From positions 1-51,321 of the forward strand of contig JBMNRU010000022.1 of NCBI GenBank assembly GCA_050944855.1: a stretch of DNA of 51,321 nt, read 5' to 3'. Made by a program: the position numbers and the translations under genes. Position 1 is the stretch's first letter; each line of letters begins with the position of its first letter. The stretch comes from Lactonifactor sp050944855. Lineage in GTDB: Bacteria > Bacillota > Clostridia > Lachnospirales > Lachnospiraceae. This document shows positions 24,556 to 33,613 of this stretch, one piece after another. A model generated the notes under the pieces. The model had not been told where the DNA came from. It made no database searches and saw nothing but the letters and a program-made list of their open reading frames with translations.

Positions 24556-25665
24556 ATGAATCCGCTTTCTATACATAATTATCTCACTCCAGAGGTCACG
24601 ATCATACCAAATCATTTTTTGGACCATTATATGCCGCGGGCCAATGGAGAATTTATAAAAGTATATCTGTATCTGCTTCGGATCACCGGCAGGACAAATA
24701 TTGCTCTTAGTCTGGCTTCTATTGCAGATCAATTAAACTGCACAGAAAAGGATGTCCTTCGGGCATTGAAATACTGGGAACAGGAATCCCTTCTTTCCCT
24801 TACCTTTGATGATTCTCAGGAATTAACGGATATCTGTTTTCTGCCTTTTACCGAGGAGACAGCCACTGCCTATACAGCAGCCGCGGCGCCGGCTCCTCCG
24901 GAGAAAGCGGCATTGGAAAACAAACCGTCCCCGGTGCACGCATCGACACGGATGTCCCTTGGCAAGCTGCAAAAACTGCAGCAAAACGAAGAAGTCCGTC
25001 AGCTTTTATTTATCGCATCTCAATATATGGGCAAGACATTGACCCCTATAGAGACGGAAAAGATCCTGTTTTTTTATGAAGAACTTCATTTATCTGCGGA
25101 TCTGATCGAATATCTGATAGAATCCTGCGTCAGTAAAAATCATACCAGTATTCACTACATGGAAAAAATTGCCCTTTCCTGGGCAGAAAAAGGCATTTCT
25201 ACTGTCAGCATGGCAAAACAGAATAACAGTACCTATCACCGGGACTACTATGCCATTTTAAAGGCTCTGGGTATCACCGGCAGAGAGCCGGTGGAAGCCG
25301 AGATCACTTTTATGAATACCTGGATGAACGAATACAGCTTTACTCTGGACGTTATCACGGAGGCCTGTCAGGCAGCTGCCATGCAGACATTTCGCCCCGG
25401 CATGAAATATGCCAACGCCATTTTAAAAGACTGGCATGAACGGGGTGTGAAACATCTGAGCGATGTAAAAGCCTTAAAGTCAAAAGAAACAGATTCTCCC
25501 CGAAAAGATGCGCAGAAAAAGGAAAACGCGTTCTCAGAAGCTTCTGCCAAGCAGCTTTCTGACAAAAAGAGTTACAAATACAGTAAAAACAACAATCGAT
25601 TCAACAATTTTCCACAGCGCAGCCAGGACTTTTCTCAACTGGAAAAACAACTGCTGAACAAATAA
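24556..25665 (+). CDS. DnaD-domain primosomal protein
   Basis: A 369-residue protein with the layout of Firmicutes DnaD/DnaB initiation proteins. An N-terminal winged-helix region (about 15-95; FLDHYMPRANGEFIKVYLYLL and a DQLNCTEKDVLRALKYWE helix-turn) is followed by a central linker. A DnaD domain (about 205-300) ends near MKYANAILKDWHERGV, which resembles the YxxxI-W motif of that domain. It would help DnaA remodel the origin and load the replicative helicase. The ATG at 24556 has AAGGA at the right distance; an in-frame ATG at 24544 does not. The next gene is a helicase loader, 12 bp away. Confidence 0.88.
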   Translation: MNPLSIHNYLTPEVTIIPNHFLDHYMPRANGEFIKVYLYLLRITGRTNIALSLASIADQLNCTEKDVLRALKYWEQESLLSLTFDDSQELTDICFLPFTEETATAYTAAAAPAPPEKAALENKPSPVHASTRMSLGKLQKLQQNEEVRQLLFIASQYMGKTLTPIETEKILFFYEELHLSADLIEYLIESCVSKNHTSIHYMEKIALSWAEKGISTVSMAKQNNSTYHRDYYAILKALGITGREPVEAEITFMNTWMNEYSFTLDVITEACQAAAMQTFRPGMKYANAILKDWHERGVKHLSDVKALKSKETDSPRKDAQKKENAFSEASAKQLSDKKSYKYSKNNNRFNNFPQRSQDFSQLEKQLLNK

Positions 25666-25677
25666 AGGAGACCGTAT

Positions 25678-26667
25678 ATGCCTTTACAAAACTCCCAGTA
25701 CGATGCAATTATGCGGGAATACAATAAAAAACAACTGAAAAACAAACGCGAACTGGATCATCGCATCCAAAACGCTTACTCTAAAATTCCCGAACTGGCT
25801 CAGATCGATTCTCAAATAGCAGAGCTCAGCATGAAAAAAGCCCGGATGCTTTTGCTGGAAACCTCTGCGGAGGAGTTTGATCTTCCCCAGGCCATCGCAC
25901 AGCTGAGCAGGAAAAGAGAAACGCTCCTTCTCAGCCACGGATTTTCTGCAGACTATCTGCAAATGCATTATGAGTGTCCCCGCTGCCAGGATACCGGGTA
26001 TGTGGGCAATCAAAAATGCTCCTGTTTCCGGCAGGCAACCATTGATATGCTGTATACCCAGTCCAATATGAAGGAAATACTGGAAGAGGAAAATTTTACT
26101 ACTTTTTCTTTTGACTATTACCCGGATGATATTCCCAATCATGCCACCGGACTTACCTCTCTGGGTACCGCCCATCAGGCAGTGGACACCGCATGGGATT
26201 TTATCGAAAATTTTCAAGAATCATTTGACAATTTGTTCTTTTATGGAGATACTGGAGTTGGGAAAACATTTCTTTCCCATTGTATTGCAAAGGAACTGAT
26301 GGATCGGGCATACTGCGTCATGTATTTTACTGCTTTCGATCTGTTTGACATCCTGGCAAAACATACTTTTTCCAGAGATGCTCTTACTGATGACATGACA
26401 GAATATATTTTTAACTGTGATCTTCTGATCATTGATGACCTGGGGACCGAGCTTACAAACAGCTTCGTTTCCTCACAGCTTTTCTTATGTATCCATGAAC
26501 GGATCATGCAGAAACGGTCTACGATCATCTCTACCAACCTGTCACTGGAACAATTTGCTGACACCTATTCGGAACGTACTTTTTCACGGATAGCCAGCAG
26601 CTACACAATGATAAAACTTTTTGGCAACGATATCAGAATACAGAAAAAACTGTTAGGAGGAACTTGA
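25678..26667 (+). CDS. DnaI/DnaC-type helicase loader ATPase
   Basis: A 329-residue AAA+ protein. The N-terminal half has a coiled region and a four-cysteine zinc motif (CPRCQDTGYVGNQKCSC, about 100-116) as in Bacillus DnaI. The ATPase part has Walker A GDTGVGKTF (about 190-198), Walker B LLIIDDLGTE (about 252-261) and sensor STNLS (about 285). It loads the replicative helicase on DNA. AAAGGAG precedes the ATG. The DnaD-like gene before it and prs directly after it suggest one transcript. Confidence 0.9.
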   Translation: MPLQNSQYDAIMREYNKKQLKNKRELDHRIQNAYSKIPELAQIDSQIAELSMKKARMLLLETSAEEFDLPQAIAQLSRKRETLLLSHGFSADYLQMHYECPRCQDTGYVGNQKCSCFRQATIDMLYTQSNMKEILEEENFTTFSFDYYPDDIPNHATGLTSLGTAHQAVDTAWDFIENFQESFDNLFFYGDTGVGKTFLSHCIAKELMDRAYCVMYFTAFDLFDILAKHTFSRDALTDDMTEYIFNCDLLIIDDLGTELTNSFVSSQLFLCIHERIMQKRSTIISTNLSLEQFADTYSERTFSRIASSYTMIKLFGNDIRIQKKLLGGT

Positions 26668-26669
26668 TT

Positions 26670-27854
26670 ATGGCACCAAAAGATATTATGAGTCTGGACA
26701 CTATTCCTGTAGGACGTCTGGGAATTGTCCCGCTGCAAAGCTGCCTGTCTCTGGGACAAAAAATAGATGAATATATTGTTGGATGGAGAAAGGAAAGACT
26801 GGCAACTCACGGTGAAAGCATTACACTGGATGGTTATGACAGTGATTCTTATCTGGTCAACTGTAAAGTATCACGTTTTGGTTCGGGTGAAGCCAAGGGC
26901 GCCATTATGGAATCCGTCCGCGGTGATGACCTCTATATCATGGTGGATGTATGCAATTACAGTCTGACCTACCCCATGGGAGGACAGATTAATCACATGT
27001 CTCCCGATGACCATTATCAGGACCTGAAGCGCATTATCGCAGCAGCCGGCGGACAGGCACGCCGTGTGAATGTCATTATGCCGTTCCTGTATGAAAGCCG
27101 TCAGTATACGCGCAACGGCCGGGAGTCCCTGGACTGCGGCATTGCATTAAAAGAGCTGGTAAATATGGGAGTAGATAATATCATCACCTTTGATGCTCAT
27201 GATCCGAGAGTGCAGAATGCGATTCCTCTTAATGGATTTGAATCGGTTCGTCCATCCTATCAGTTTTTAAAAGCTCTTCTTCATGCAGAGCCGGAGCTTC
27301 CCATTGATAAGGAAAATCTGATGATCATCAGCCCGGATGCCGGAAGTGCTTCCCGTGCTATCTACCTGGCAAACGTATTGGGGGTTGATATGGGTATGTT
27401 CTACAGAAGAAGAGATTACACCCGTATTATTGACGGACGTAACCCCATTGTGGCACATGAATTCCTTGGAACTGCATTAAAAGGCAAAAACATGCTGATT
27501 ATTGATGATATGATTTCCTCCGGAGATACTATGATCGAAGTGGCAAGAGAACTGAAGCAGCGGGAGGCAAACAAAATTTTCATGTGTTCTACCTTTGGTT
27601 TATTCACCAACGGCCTGAAGAAGTTCGACCGGGCTTACGAACATGGACTGTTTGACCGTCTTCTTACAACCAACCTGGTATATCAGGCACCGGAACTGCT
27701 GTCCAGAGAGTATTATGTAAGCTGCGACATGAGCAAATATATTGCCCTTCTCATTGACGCATTAAATCATGACGCTTCCATCAGTAAATTACTGAATCCG
27801 GTAGAACGTATCAACCGTCTGATCACAGCGCACAAAGCAAAACTGCAGAAATAA
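26670..27854 (+). CDS. prs: Ribose-phosphate pyrophosphokinase, long divergent form
   Basis: A 394-residue PRPP synthetase, longer than the usual 310-320. It makes PRPP from ribose-5-phosphate and ATP for nucleotide, His and Trp synthesis. The C-terminal half is typical: ITFDAHDPRVQNAIP, ISPDAGSASRA and the PRPP loop LIIDDMISSGDTM (about 270-282). The N-terminal half has an extra segment and a changed catalytic stretch (MPFLYESRQYTRNGRE in place of the classic PYFGYARQDRK). The ATG at 26670 has AGGAGG 9 bases upstream; an upstream TTG at 26664 is too close to it. Three bases separate it from dnaI. Confidence 0.88.
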   Translation: MAPKDIMSLDTIPVGRLGIVPLQSCLSLGQKIDEYIVGWRKERLATHGESITLDGYDSDSYLVNCKVSRFGSGEAKGAIMESVRGDDLYIMVDVCNYSLTYPMGGQINHMSPDDHYQDLKRIIAAAGGQARRVNVIMPFLYESRQYTRNGRESLDCGIALKELVNMGVDNIITFDAHDPRVQNAIPLNGFESVRPSYQFLKALLHAEPELPIDKENLMIISPDAGSASRAIYLANVLGVDMGMFYRRRDYTRIIDGRNPIVAHEFLGTALKGKNMLIIDDMISSGDTMIEVARELKQREANKIFMCSTFGLFTNGLKKFDRAYEHGLFDRLLTTNLVYQAPELLSREYYVSCDMSKYIALLIDALNHDASISKLLNPVERINRLITAHKAKLQK

Positions 27855-27884
27855 ATACAAACCTTATATGATGGTTCAAAAAAA

Positions 27885-27976
27885 TCTTCCCGGGAAAAGC
27901 CAAGCGACCCTCCTCATGCAGGCATTTAAATGCCTGCTGCTTTAAAATCGCTTATAAAATACTTTTCCCGGGAAGA
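27885..27976. repeat. Nested inverted-repeat element (compound terminator) between prs and the YhaN-like gene
   Basis: Three nested palindromes. The outer stem is TCTTCCCGGGAAAAG (27885-27899) with CTTTTCCCGGGAAGA (27962-27976). The middle stem is AAGCGA (27902-27907) with TCGCTT (27948-27953). The centre is a perfect 20-mer palindrome at 27918-27937. It separates two converging genes. AT tracts on both outer sides would let it terminate both transcripts. Confidence 0.75.
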
Positions 27977-28042
27977 CTTGTCTTATTTTATATCTCTCTC
28001 ATTTCGATAATCAAAACCAGGTCGTCCCCGCATACCGACTGC

Positions 28043-29548
28043 TCATGATAATTGCACATAATGATAGGGAATACCCAATTCCTTCAATATCTGCTGTTCT
28101 CTTTTCTGGCAGGTAAAAATCAGCACCTGTTCTTTTTCCTGCGACAGCCACTGTAAGACCGACACAGTACGGGCATCATCATACATAACAAAGGTATCAT
28201 CCAGTAATACGGGCAGTGTCTCCTCTTTACATAAGATTTCTCCCATTGCCATTCGAAAAGCAAAATAAATCTGTTCGATTGTTCCCTTACTCAACTGTTC
28301 GATGGGCATATGCCGTTCCCGGTTATCCACGCCGATCGTAAAATCTTCATCCATGGAAATGCGCGTATATTTCCCTGCTGTCAAAGCGCTGAGAATCTGT
28401 GATGTCCTTTTCTGCAGCTGACTGCTGATATCTGTCTGCATCTTCCGGGATAACCTTTCTATGGTTTCCATCGCCATGGATACGGCTTCCAGTTCTTCCT
28501 CCCAAAAGTTTCCTTCCGGATTCTGCTGCAGCAATTCTGCATATTCTTCCCGGAGATTCTCCATTTGTGCCTGCTTCTCTTTTCTGCCTTGCCGAAGCTG
28601 CTCCACCATCCAGCGATGTCTGGTCCTCCGCTGATCTTCTTCTTTTTGCATTTCACTTTCTGATGCTTTTTTTATATATCTCCAATAGCCTGCTGCCAGC
28701 ACAATCAGACAAACCAGGCCTATGATACCGACATTTCTTATCCATCCTGTTCCAAAACACAGCAGCGCCAGCAGAAATACTGCGGCCAATATACCAAGCC
28801 CCATTTGGGGGGCACTTATTGACTTTCTTCGATTTGCTGTCTGTATCTTCTGCCCTCTCTCCAGCTGTTCCGATTTCCTCTGGCTTTCTCTTTCTTTGTC
28901 CCTGAGCTCTGTTATCTCCTGCTGGATGTATGCTATCTGCGTTTCCACCTCCTGTAGCTGTTTTGCTTTTTTATCCTCTGCTTCCTTCTTTATTCGTTCC
29001 AGATCTTTCTTTTTATCTTTCAACGATCGCAGCGCCCTGGCCAGATCCAGTTCTTCTTCCATATTTCCCTGATAATTGGAAACATAATTGCGAAACGCTT
29101 CTGCCAAACTCTCTCCCGTCCTGCATTCCAGCTGACCTATGGAAACCGTGTTGCGATAAACCGTTTCACTGACATTTCCCAGCAAGACATCTAAATCGCC
29201 ATCCTCCACAGATAACCATTCCCCATCCGTTTCACACACCAGACTGGTGCTTTGCCTGTCCTTCTGGAACACCCGATACAAACGAAATTCCTTTTGTCCA
29301 CAGGTAAACCATATCTGTCCTTCATAGCAAAAAGCATTCTCCCAGGGTTCATAGCGGGTATAACAATCATTACGGGACGCCCTTCCCCGCATCCTGCGGA
29401 TTCCAAAAAAAATCCCCTGAATAAACGTATATAATGTACTTTTTCCGCTCTCATTTTCTCCATATATAAGGTTAATACCCGGAGAAAATGTAAGCTCCTT
29501 ATCATGAAATTTTCCAAAATTTTTTATATGTAAACGCCTGATTACCAT
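28043..29548 (-). CDS. SMC/SbcC-like ATPase with central membrane helices (YhaN-like)
   Basis: A 501-residue ABC-type ATPase of the RecF/SbcC/YhaN class. Walker A is GENESGKST (30-38). A long coiled coil (about 165-240) follows, then a hydrophobic pair (about 249-290; two likely helices) and a second coil (about 295-380). The ABC signature LSKGTIEQIYFAF (about 418-430) and Walker B LPVLLDDTF (about 444-452) complete it. It is short for SbcC because the arms are brief. Paired with the metallophosphoesterase 39 bp upstream it forms a YhaO-YhaN-type unit, likely a DNA end-processing complex. Membrane attachment is inferred from the central hydrophobic stretch. Confidence 0.82.
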   Translation of the reverse strand: MVIRRLHIKNFGKFHDKELTFSPGINLIYGENESGKSTLYTFIQGIFFGIRRMRGRASRNDCYTRYEPWENAFCYEGQIWFTCGQKEFRLYRVFQKDRQSTSLVCETDGEWLSVEDGDLDVLLGNVSETVYRNTVSIGQLECRTGESLAEAFRNYVSNYQGNMEEELDLARALRSLKDKKKDLERIKKEAEDKKAKQLQEVETQIAYIQQEITELRDKERESQRKSEQLERGQKIQTANRRKSISAPQMGLGILAAVFLLALLCFGTGWIRNVGIIGLVCLIVLAAGYWRYIKKASESEMQKEEDQRRTRHRWMVEQLRQGRKEKQAQMENLREEYAELLQQNPEGNFWEEELEAVSMAMETIERLSRKMQTDISSQLQKRTSQILSALTAGKYTRISMDEDFTIGVDNRERHMPIEQLSKGTIEQIYFAFRMAMGEILCKEETLPVLLDDTFVMYDDARTVSVLQWLSQEKEQVLIFTCQKREQQILKELGIPYHYVQLS

Positions 29549-29587
29549 ATCTTTCTCCTACTGGCATGCCCATATGACAGACCTTCA

Positions 29588-30643
29588 TCACTTTCTGGCA
29601 TCCAAAAGAGCCTCCAATCCGTACTGCAGTGCTTTTTCCTCTATAACCGTTCTTTCTTTTTTCCTAAAATACTCCGCATATTCTCCGATCAGGCTTCCCT
29701 TATACTTCTGGCAGAGTGCTTCCAAACAATAGTTTGCTCTGGTACCGTCTTCCACATCCACGATATTTCCCAGTGTATACAGTCTTCTCCTGTCAATTTC
29801 CCACTGCGGATCTCTAAGGCCTTTTAGTGAAATTCGGAACAGATTCCTTTCTCCTGCCTCCTGTACCTGTTCCCGCACCAGCTCTTCCAGGGAATACTGT
29901 GTCATATCGGGAGTCACTAACACGGACAGCGGCACATACGAGCGTTTCGCAAACGGCACAAACTGCAAAACTGTCTTTTTGTCACAGCACTCTCCCCGAA
30001 TAAATCCATGCGGCCCCACGTCATTGCGGTCAATCGGCTCTAATGCTCCTGCATATGCCATTTTACCGGGTATCACAATTTCCGGCTTATGAATATGTCC
30101 CAATGCCACATAATCAAATCCTGCTGTTTTTAATCTGTTTTTCTGTATGGGAATATGTGTTTCATCGCCTCCATGAGCCAATAAAATGTGAATACCGCCC
30201 TTTTCTGCCTGTGGCCGAAGTTCATCATATAATCCGTCCAAAATCTCTCTGGAATGATAACTCAGACCATATACATAGGTATCCAGCTCTTCAAAATACA
30301 CCACCGACGGCATTTTCTCCCAAAGACAGGCTACATTCCTTCCCCAGGGATAGGTCAGATAATACGAATCCTTTTTTAAATAGTCATGATTGCCGGCGAT
30401 CAGCACTACCTTGGTATCCGGTATGGAAGAAAACAGATCATTCACTTCTTTCAGTTCCCGCATAAGGGGCTGGCGGTGAAATAAATCCCCGGCGATCAAA
30501 AGCAAATCGGCCTGTTCTCTGCCGGTTCTGTCAATCACATCTCGAAAACTGTCCCAGATTTCCTGGCTTCGCTCTCTGCTCCAGGAACATTCTTTGTCCG
30601 GTACCGCTCCAAGATGTACATCCGCTATATGAATAAATTTCAT
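29588..30643 (-). CDS. SbcD/Mre11-like metallophosphoesterase (YhaO-like)
   Basis: A 351-residue calcineurin-type phosphoesterase. Metal-ligand motifs occur in order: FIHIADVHLG (N-terminal), GDLFHRQ (about 59-65), AGNHD (about 91-95), LLAHGGDE and ALGHIHKPE. It is expected to be a DNA nuclease acting with the ATPase encoded next. The ATG at 30643 follows GAGGAA; the ORF extends 12 bp further without support. The C-terminal region of about 120 residues is the capping region usual in the family. Confidence 0.87.
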   Translation of the reverse strand: MKFIHIADVHLGAVPDKECSWSRERSQEIWDSFRDVIDRTGREQADLLLIAGDLFHRQPLMRELKEVNDLFSSIPDTKVVLIAGNHDYLKKDSYYLTYPWGRNVACLWEKMPSVVYFEELDTYVYGLSYHSREILDGLYDELRPQAEKGGIHILLAHGGDETHIPIQKNRLKTAGFDYVALGHIHKPEIVIPGKMAYAGALEPIDRNDVGPHGFIRGECCDKKTVLQFVPFAKRSYVPLSVLVTPDMTQYSLEELVREQVQEAGERNLFRISLKGLRDPQWEIDRRRLYTLGNIVDVEDGTRANYCLEALCQKYKGSLIGEYAEYFRKKERTVIEEKALQYGLEALLDARK

Positions 30644-30686
30644 TGTATTCCTCATTTCTCTCTATCTTTCTATCACAAAGAAACCA

Positions 30687-30713
30687 AAAGGTGTACCAGA
30701 CGGTACACCTTTA
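30687..30713 (-). terminator. Terminator of the beta-propeller gene
   Basis: AAAGGTGTACC pairs with GGTACACCTTT around AGAC (30687-30712). On the minus strand TTTT follows. Confidence 0.8.
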
Positions 30714-30756
30714 GTATAGCCTATTGCTTTTTTACGTGCAAGTCAGCACAAGGCTG

Positions 30757-32823
30757 CTATTCCCAGACAATTTCACTGCCCTTTTCGTACTGATCTGTCA
30801 TATCAAAAGAAGTAATCATACTGCTGTTGCACAGATAGAACCAATCGCCAATGTAAAGCCCCCGGGTCTCCTGCAGTAATTCGTAATAATTTCCGTTATT
30901 GACTGCTTCCTCATCTGCATAGAGATATTGCTCTGTAAAGCCCTGATCCGGCTCATAGGAAAATACCCGATAATAATAGCCTTTTACCTTATAGGTATCG
31001 GATCCGTGTTCCCCCTGAATATAAGCAAATCCCAACAGATTCTTTTCCGGATCCACTAAGATAGATTTATAATTATTAAGCGCCTGGCAGTCGTATACAT
31101 CCTCCACTACGACCCTGTCTGTTTCCGTAACTTGAGATGGATCCGAGATATCAAACATAGATAGTTTCAAACCGGTGGTTTCCCCTGTATTCTCATCAGC
31201 TTCCCATCCGATTCCCAATAGTTTATCTTCTCCGTAAAAATGCAGGTAAGATGAAAAACCGGTTACCTTTAGCTCACCCAGTATTTTCGGATCGGAAGGA
31301 TCACTTAAATCTACAGAAAACAATGGATCTGTCTGGCGGAAAGTAACAAAATAGCCGGTATCCCCCATAAAACGGGCAGACCGAATGGTTTCCTGATACG
31401 CCAGATCTTCAATCTTTCCGGTAACCTTCATATCCCCATCCAATACATACAGACTATTGGTCTCGCCGCCCTGCCGATAATCATAGCAGGTGGTCACTAC
31501 ACGAAGGTGATCCTCATATTCATTCAGGGAAAAATTGTCATTCAGATAGCCCTTTACCGTTCCGGCTGCTTCTGCCTGAATCTTGCCTTTCTCATCGTAA
31601 GAAAAACGCACCAGATTGGTAATTCCATACTCATATCCCCATTCTGTCAGCGTGATATAGATATTAGAAGTACTCACATAAAACAGATTGGATCCGGCCA
31701 AAATGGATTTGCAGTCAACAATTTCATCCGGCTTTGTCACGTTCACCGAAGAGACAACCAGTGAAGACTGATCATAGCTCTCCACAGCCGGTATCATAAT
31801 ATCCTCTGCTTCCAACATCCTGCCGTTTACTTCCGGAATATAGCCTTCTATGTCATCTTTTTCACCATACGAAGGCCAGTACTGGCCAAACAGATAAATG
31901 ATATCTCCTACCTTTCTGGAGGACTGATACCCGCCCTCCTGAGAAACCATGCCTGCTAACTGTACACGGCTTCTGTCAGAAATATCGTACGTATATAGCC
32001 GGATCACCTCTTTCGTATCTACTGCATAAGAACCATAGGCAGCAATCTTTCCTTTCCCGTTTTTCTCAGATTTTCCTTTATCTCCGGAAAGACTGGTCTC
32101 ATAACCATAGGTAATCAGATTCAGCGTGTCGCCATCCACATACATTTCCTGAATGGTTTCTTCTTTATCCTCCAGAGGTGTCATGGATACTAGTTCCATC
32201 TTCCCCTGCTCTGCCCGAATAATACGAAGACCCTTATCCGCATCGGCAACATAGATATAATTCCCGTCCGTCTTAACGATATCTGCCTCATCCACTCCCA
32301 ATTCCTGGATATTCGTTGTGGAATACCCTCCTGATCCGGCGGCCGCGTCCAGCATCACATCTTCTTCCGCTACACTCTCTTCTGCCACGGCGCTTTCTTC
32401 TGCAAGCATATTTACACCATAATCACGGGCTATCTCTTCTGCCCCAGTTGTTTTTTCTGTATCATCACCATACATGGCCTGATATACTGCTTCGTAACTG
32501 TCTGCCTGTATATAAACGTCCTCTACTGCAGATGCATATACAACCTCCTTAAGTTCTCTCTCTTCCGGCTCACTGTCTATCCGGACGTCCGCAGGTTCTT
32601 CTGCCGTCATATTCCCCGTAGACAACACTTTTATGCCCGCCGCACCTATGACAAGGCAGATTGCTGCGGCAACTGCCGCTTTTCCCCAAGGTCCGCGGTA
32701 AAAACCGGATAGTTTTCGCTGCGTATGTAGTTTTTCTTCCATAGTTTCCGGCTTCAACCCTTCCGGAATCTCAACGGAATCCGCAGACTTTTTAATCAAT
32801 TTCAGTAATTTATCTTCTTCCAT
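30757..32823 (-). CDS. Membrane-anchored beta-propeller protein, candidate anti-sigma partner
   Basis: A 688-residue protein with a short basic/acidic cytoplasmic N-terminus (about 1-45), one transmembrane helix (about 48-68), an acidic linker, and a roughly 500-residue extracytoplasmic beta-propeller. The propeller starts at IQELGVDEADIVKTDGNYIYVAD (the C-terminal part of a conserved ...GVDEADIVKTDG motif), matching the bacterial Beta_propel family. Eighteen bp separate it from the upstream ECF sigma gene. The layout of an intracellular N-tail, TM and large extracellular sensor resembles transmembrane anti-sigma factors, so I infer it holds the sigma factor inactive until an outside signal arrives. 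No peptidase motif is seen. Confidence 0.8.
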   Translation of the reverse strand: MEEDKLLKLIKKSADSVEIPEGLKPETMEEKLHTQRKLSGFYRGPWGKAAVAAAICLVIGAAGIKVLSTGNMTAEEPADVRIDSEPEERELKEVVYASAVEDVYIQADSYEAVYQAMYGDDTEKTTGAEEIARDYGVNMLAEESAVAEESVAEEDVMLDAAAGSGGYSTTNIQELGVDEADIVKTDGNYIYVADADKGLRIIRAEQGKMELVSMTPLEDKEETIQEMYVDGDTLNLITYGYETSLSGDKGKSEKNGKGKIAAYGSYAVDTKEVIRLYTYDISDRSRVQLAGMVSQEGGYQSSRKVGDIIYLFGQYWPSYGEKDDIEGYIPEVNGRMLEAEDIMIPAVESYDQSSLVVSSVNVTKPDEIVDCKSILAGSNLFYVSTSNIYITLTEWGYEYGITNLVRFSYDEKGKIQAEAAGTVKGYLNDNFSLNEYEDHLRVVTTCYDYRQGGETNSLYVLDGDMKVTGKIEDLAYQETIRSARFMGDTGYFVTFRQTDPLFSVDLSDPSDPKILGELKVTGFSSYLHFYGEDKLLGIGWEADENTGETTGLKLSMFDISDPSQVTETDRVVVEDVYDCQALNNYKSILVDPEKNLLGFAYIQGEHGSDTYKVKGYYYRVFSYEPDQGFTEQYLYADEEAVNNGNYYELLQETRGLYIGDWFYLCNSSMITSFDMTDQYEKGSEIVWE

Positions 32824-32840
32824 AGCTGCTTCCTCCTTTT

Positions 32841-33347
32841 TTATTCCTGCAAATATTCTTCCATTTTCTTTAACGCACGGCTTAACCGGGAACGCACCGT
32901 ATTAGGATTCTTATGCAGTATCGCCCCAATCTCTTTACTGTCATATCCTCCAAACACCCGCATAGATACGATAAAACGTTCCTCATCATCCAACCGAAAA
33001 AACGCCTGCCGCACCTGCAGTTCTTCTGTTATGTTCTCCCCGGCACACGTAAGCTCTTCCGGCAGCGCTGCAGGCCGATCCACATATTCTTTCAATTTTC
33101 TCTTACATTTTATGGATAAAATCTTAAACATCCAGCCTCGAAAGGCGGACGCATCCCGCAGCTTCCCAATCGACGCATAAGCGTCTGCCACTGCATCCCC
33201 CACAGCATCTTCCGCATCCGCTTCATTCTTCAGGGTATATACGGCAAAACGATACATATCCTGGTATAACATCTCATATAACATGGTAAATGCCTGCGGG
33301 TCTTTCTTTTTCGCCTGTTCCACCAGCAACTGGTACTCTCCTCCCAT
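32841..33347 (-). CDS. ECF-type RNA polymerase sigma factor
   Basis: A 168-residue sigma-70 family factor with only regions 2 and 4. Region 2 includes AFTMLYEMLYQDMYRFA and DAEDAVGDAVADAY (about 42-55). Region 4 is FIVSMRVFGGYDSKEIGAIL with HKNPNTVRSRLSRALKKMEE as its helix-turn-helix. GAGAGGTGA precedes the ATG. It is first in a two-gene unit with the beta-propeller membrane protein. Autoregulation is likely by analogy, but I could not identify a convincing ECF promoter. Confidence 0.88.
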   Translation of the reverse strand: MGGEYQLLVEQAKKKDPQAFTMLYEMLYQDMYRFAVYTLKNEADAEDAVGDAVADAYASIGKLRDASAFRGWMFKILSIKCKRKLKEYVDRPAALPEELTCAGENITEELQVRQAFFRLDDEERFIVSMRVFGGYDSKEIGAILHKNPNTVRSRLSRALKKMEEYLQE

Positions 33348-33449
33348 ATCTTCACCTCTCTCCTCTCGGTTCCGTTTGGCGCCTGAACCAGATGTTACAT
33401 ATATATAGTGTCTGTTTTTCTTCTATCTGTTGCATTGATTATAAATAAA

Positions 33450-33599
33450 AATCCCGCTTGCGGGATTCCCGCGCCGCAAACGCGTCGCACCAGCGACATA
33501 ATTCCTCTGCGTTTGCGTGCGCATCCCCCGGAGGGCTTTATCATATAGGACGAACTTTCCTATATGATAAAAGATCCGCCGGAATCACTCCGGCGGATC
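33450..33599. repeat. Array of four consecutive stem-loops in a gene-free gap
   Basis: Between the ECF gene and the next gene lie four perfect or near-perfect hairpins. A: AATCCCGC/GCGGGATT (33450-33467), followed on the minus strand by a T-run. B: CGCAAACGC/GCGTTTGCG (33475-33517), enclosing GTCGC/GCGAC. C: TTTATCATATAGGA/TCCTATATGATAAA (33537-33571). D: GATCCGCCGGA/TCCGGCGGATC (33573-33599). D has A/T tracts on both sides and is probably the terminator of the 818-residue gene. The rest could be a small repeat element; copies elsewhere were not checked. Confidence 0.65.
33573..33599 (-). terminator. Terminator of the large surface-protein gene
   Basis: GATCCGCCGGA and TCCGGCGGATC with a 5 nt loop, followed on the minus strand by TTTTATC, starting 15 bp after the stop codon. 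Confidence 0.8.
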
Positions 33600-33613
33600 A
33601 AAAATACCTGCTT

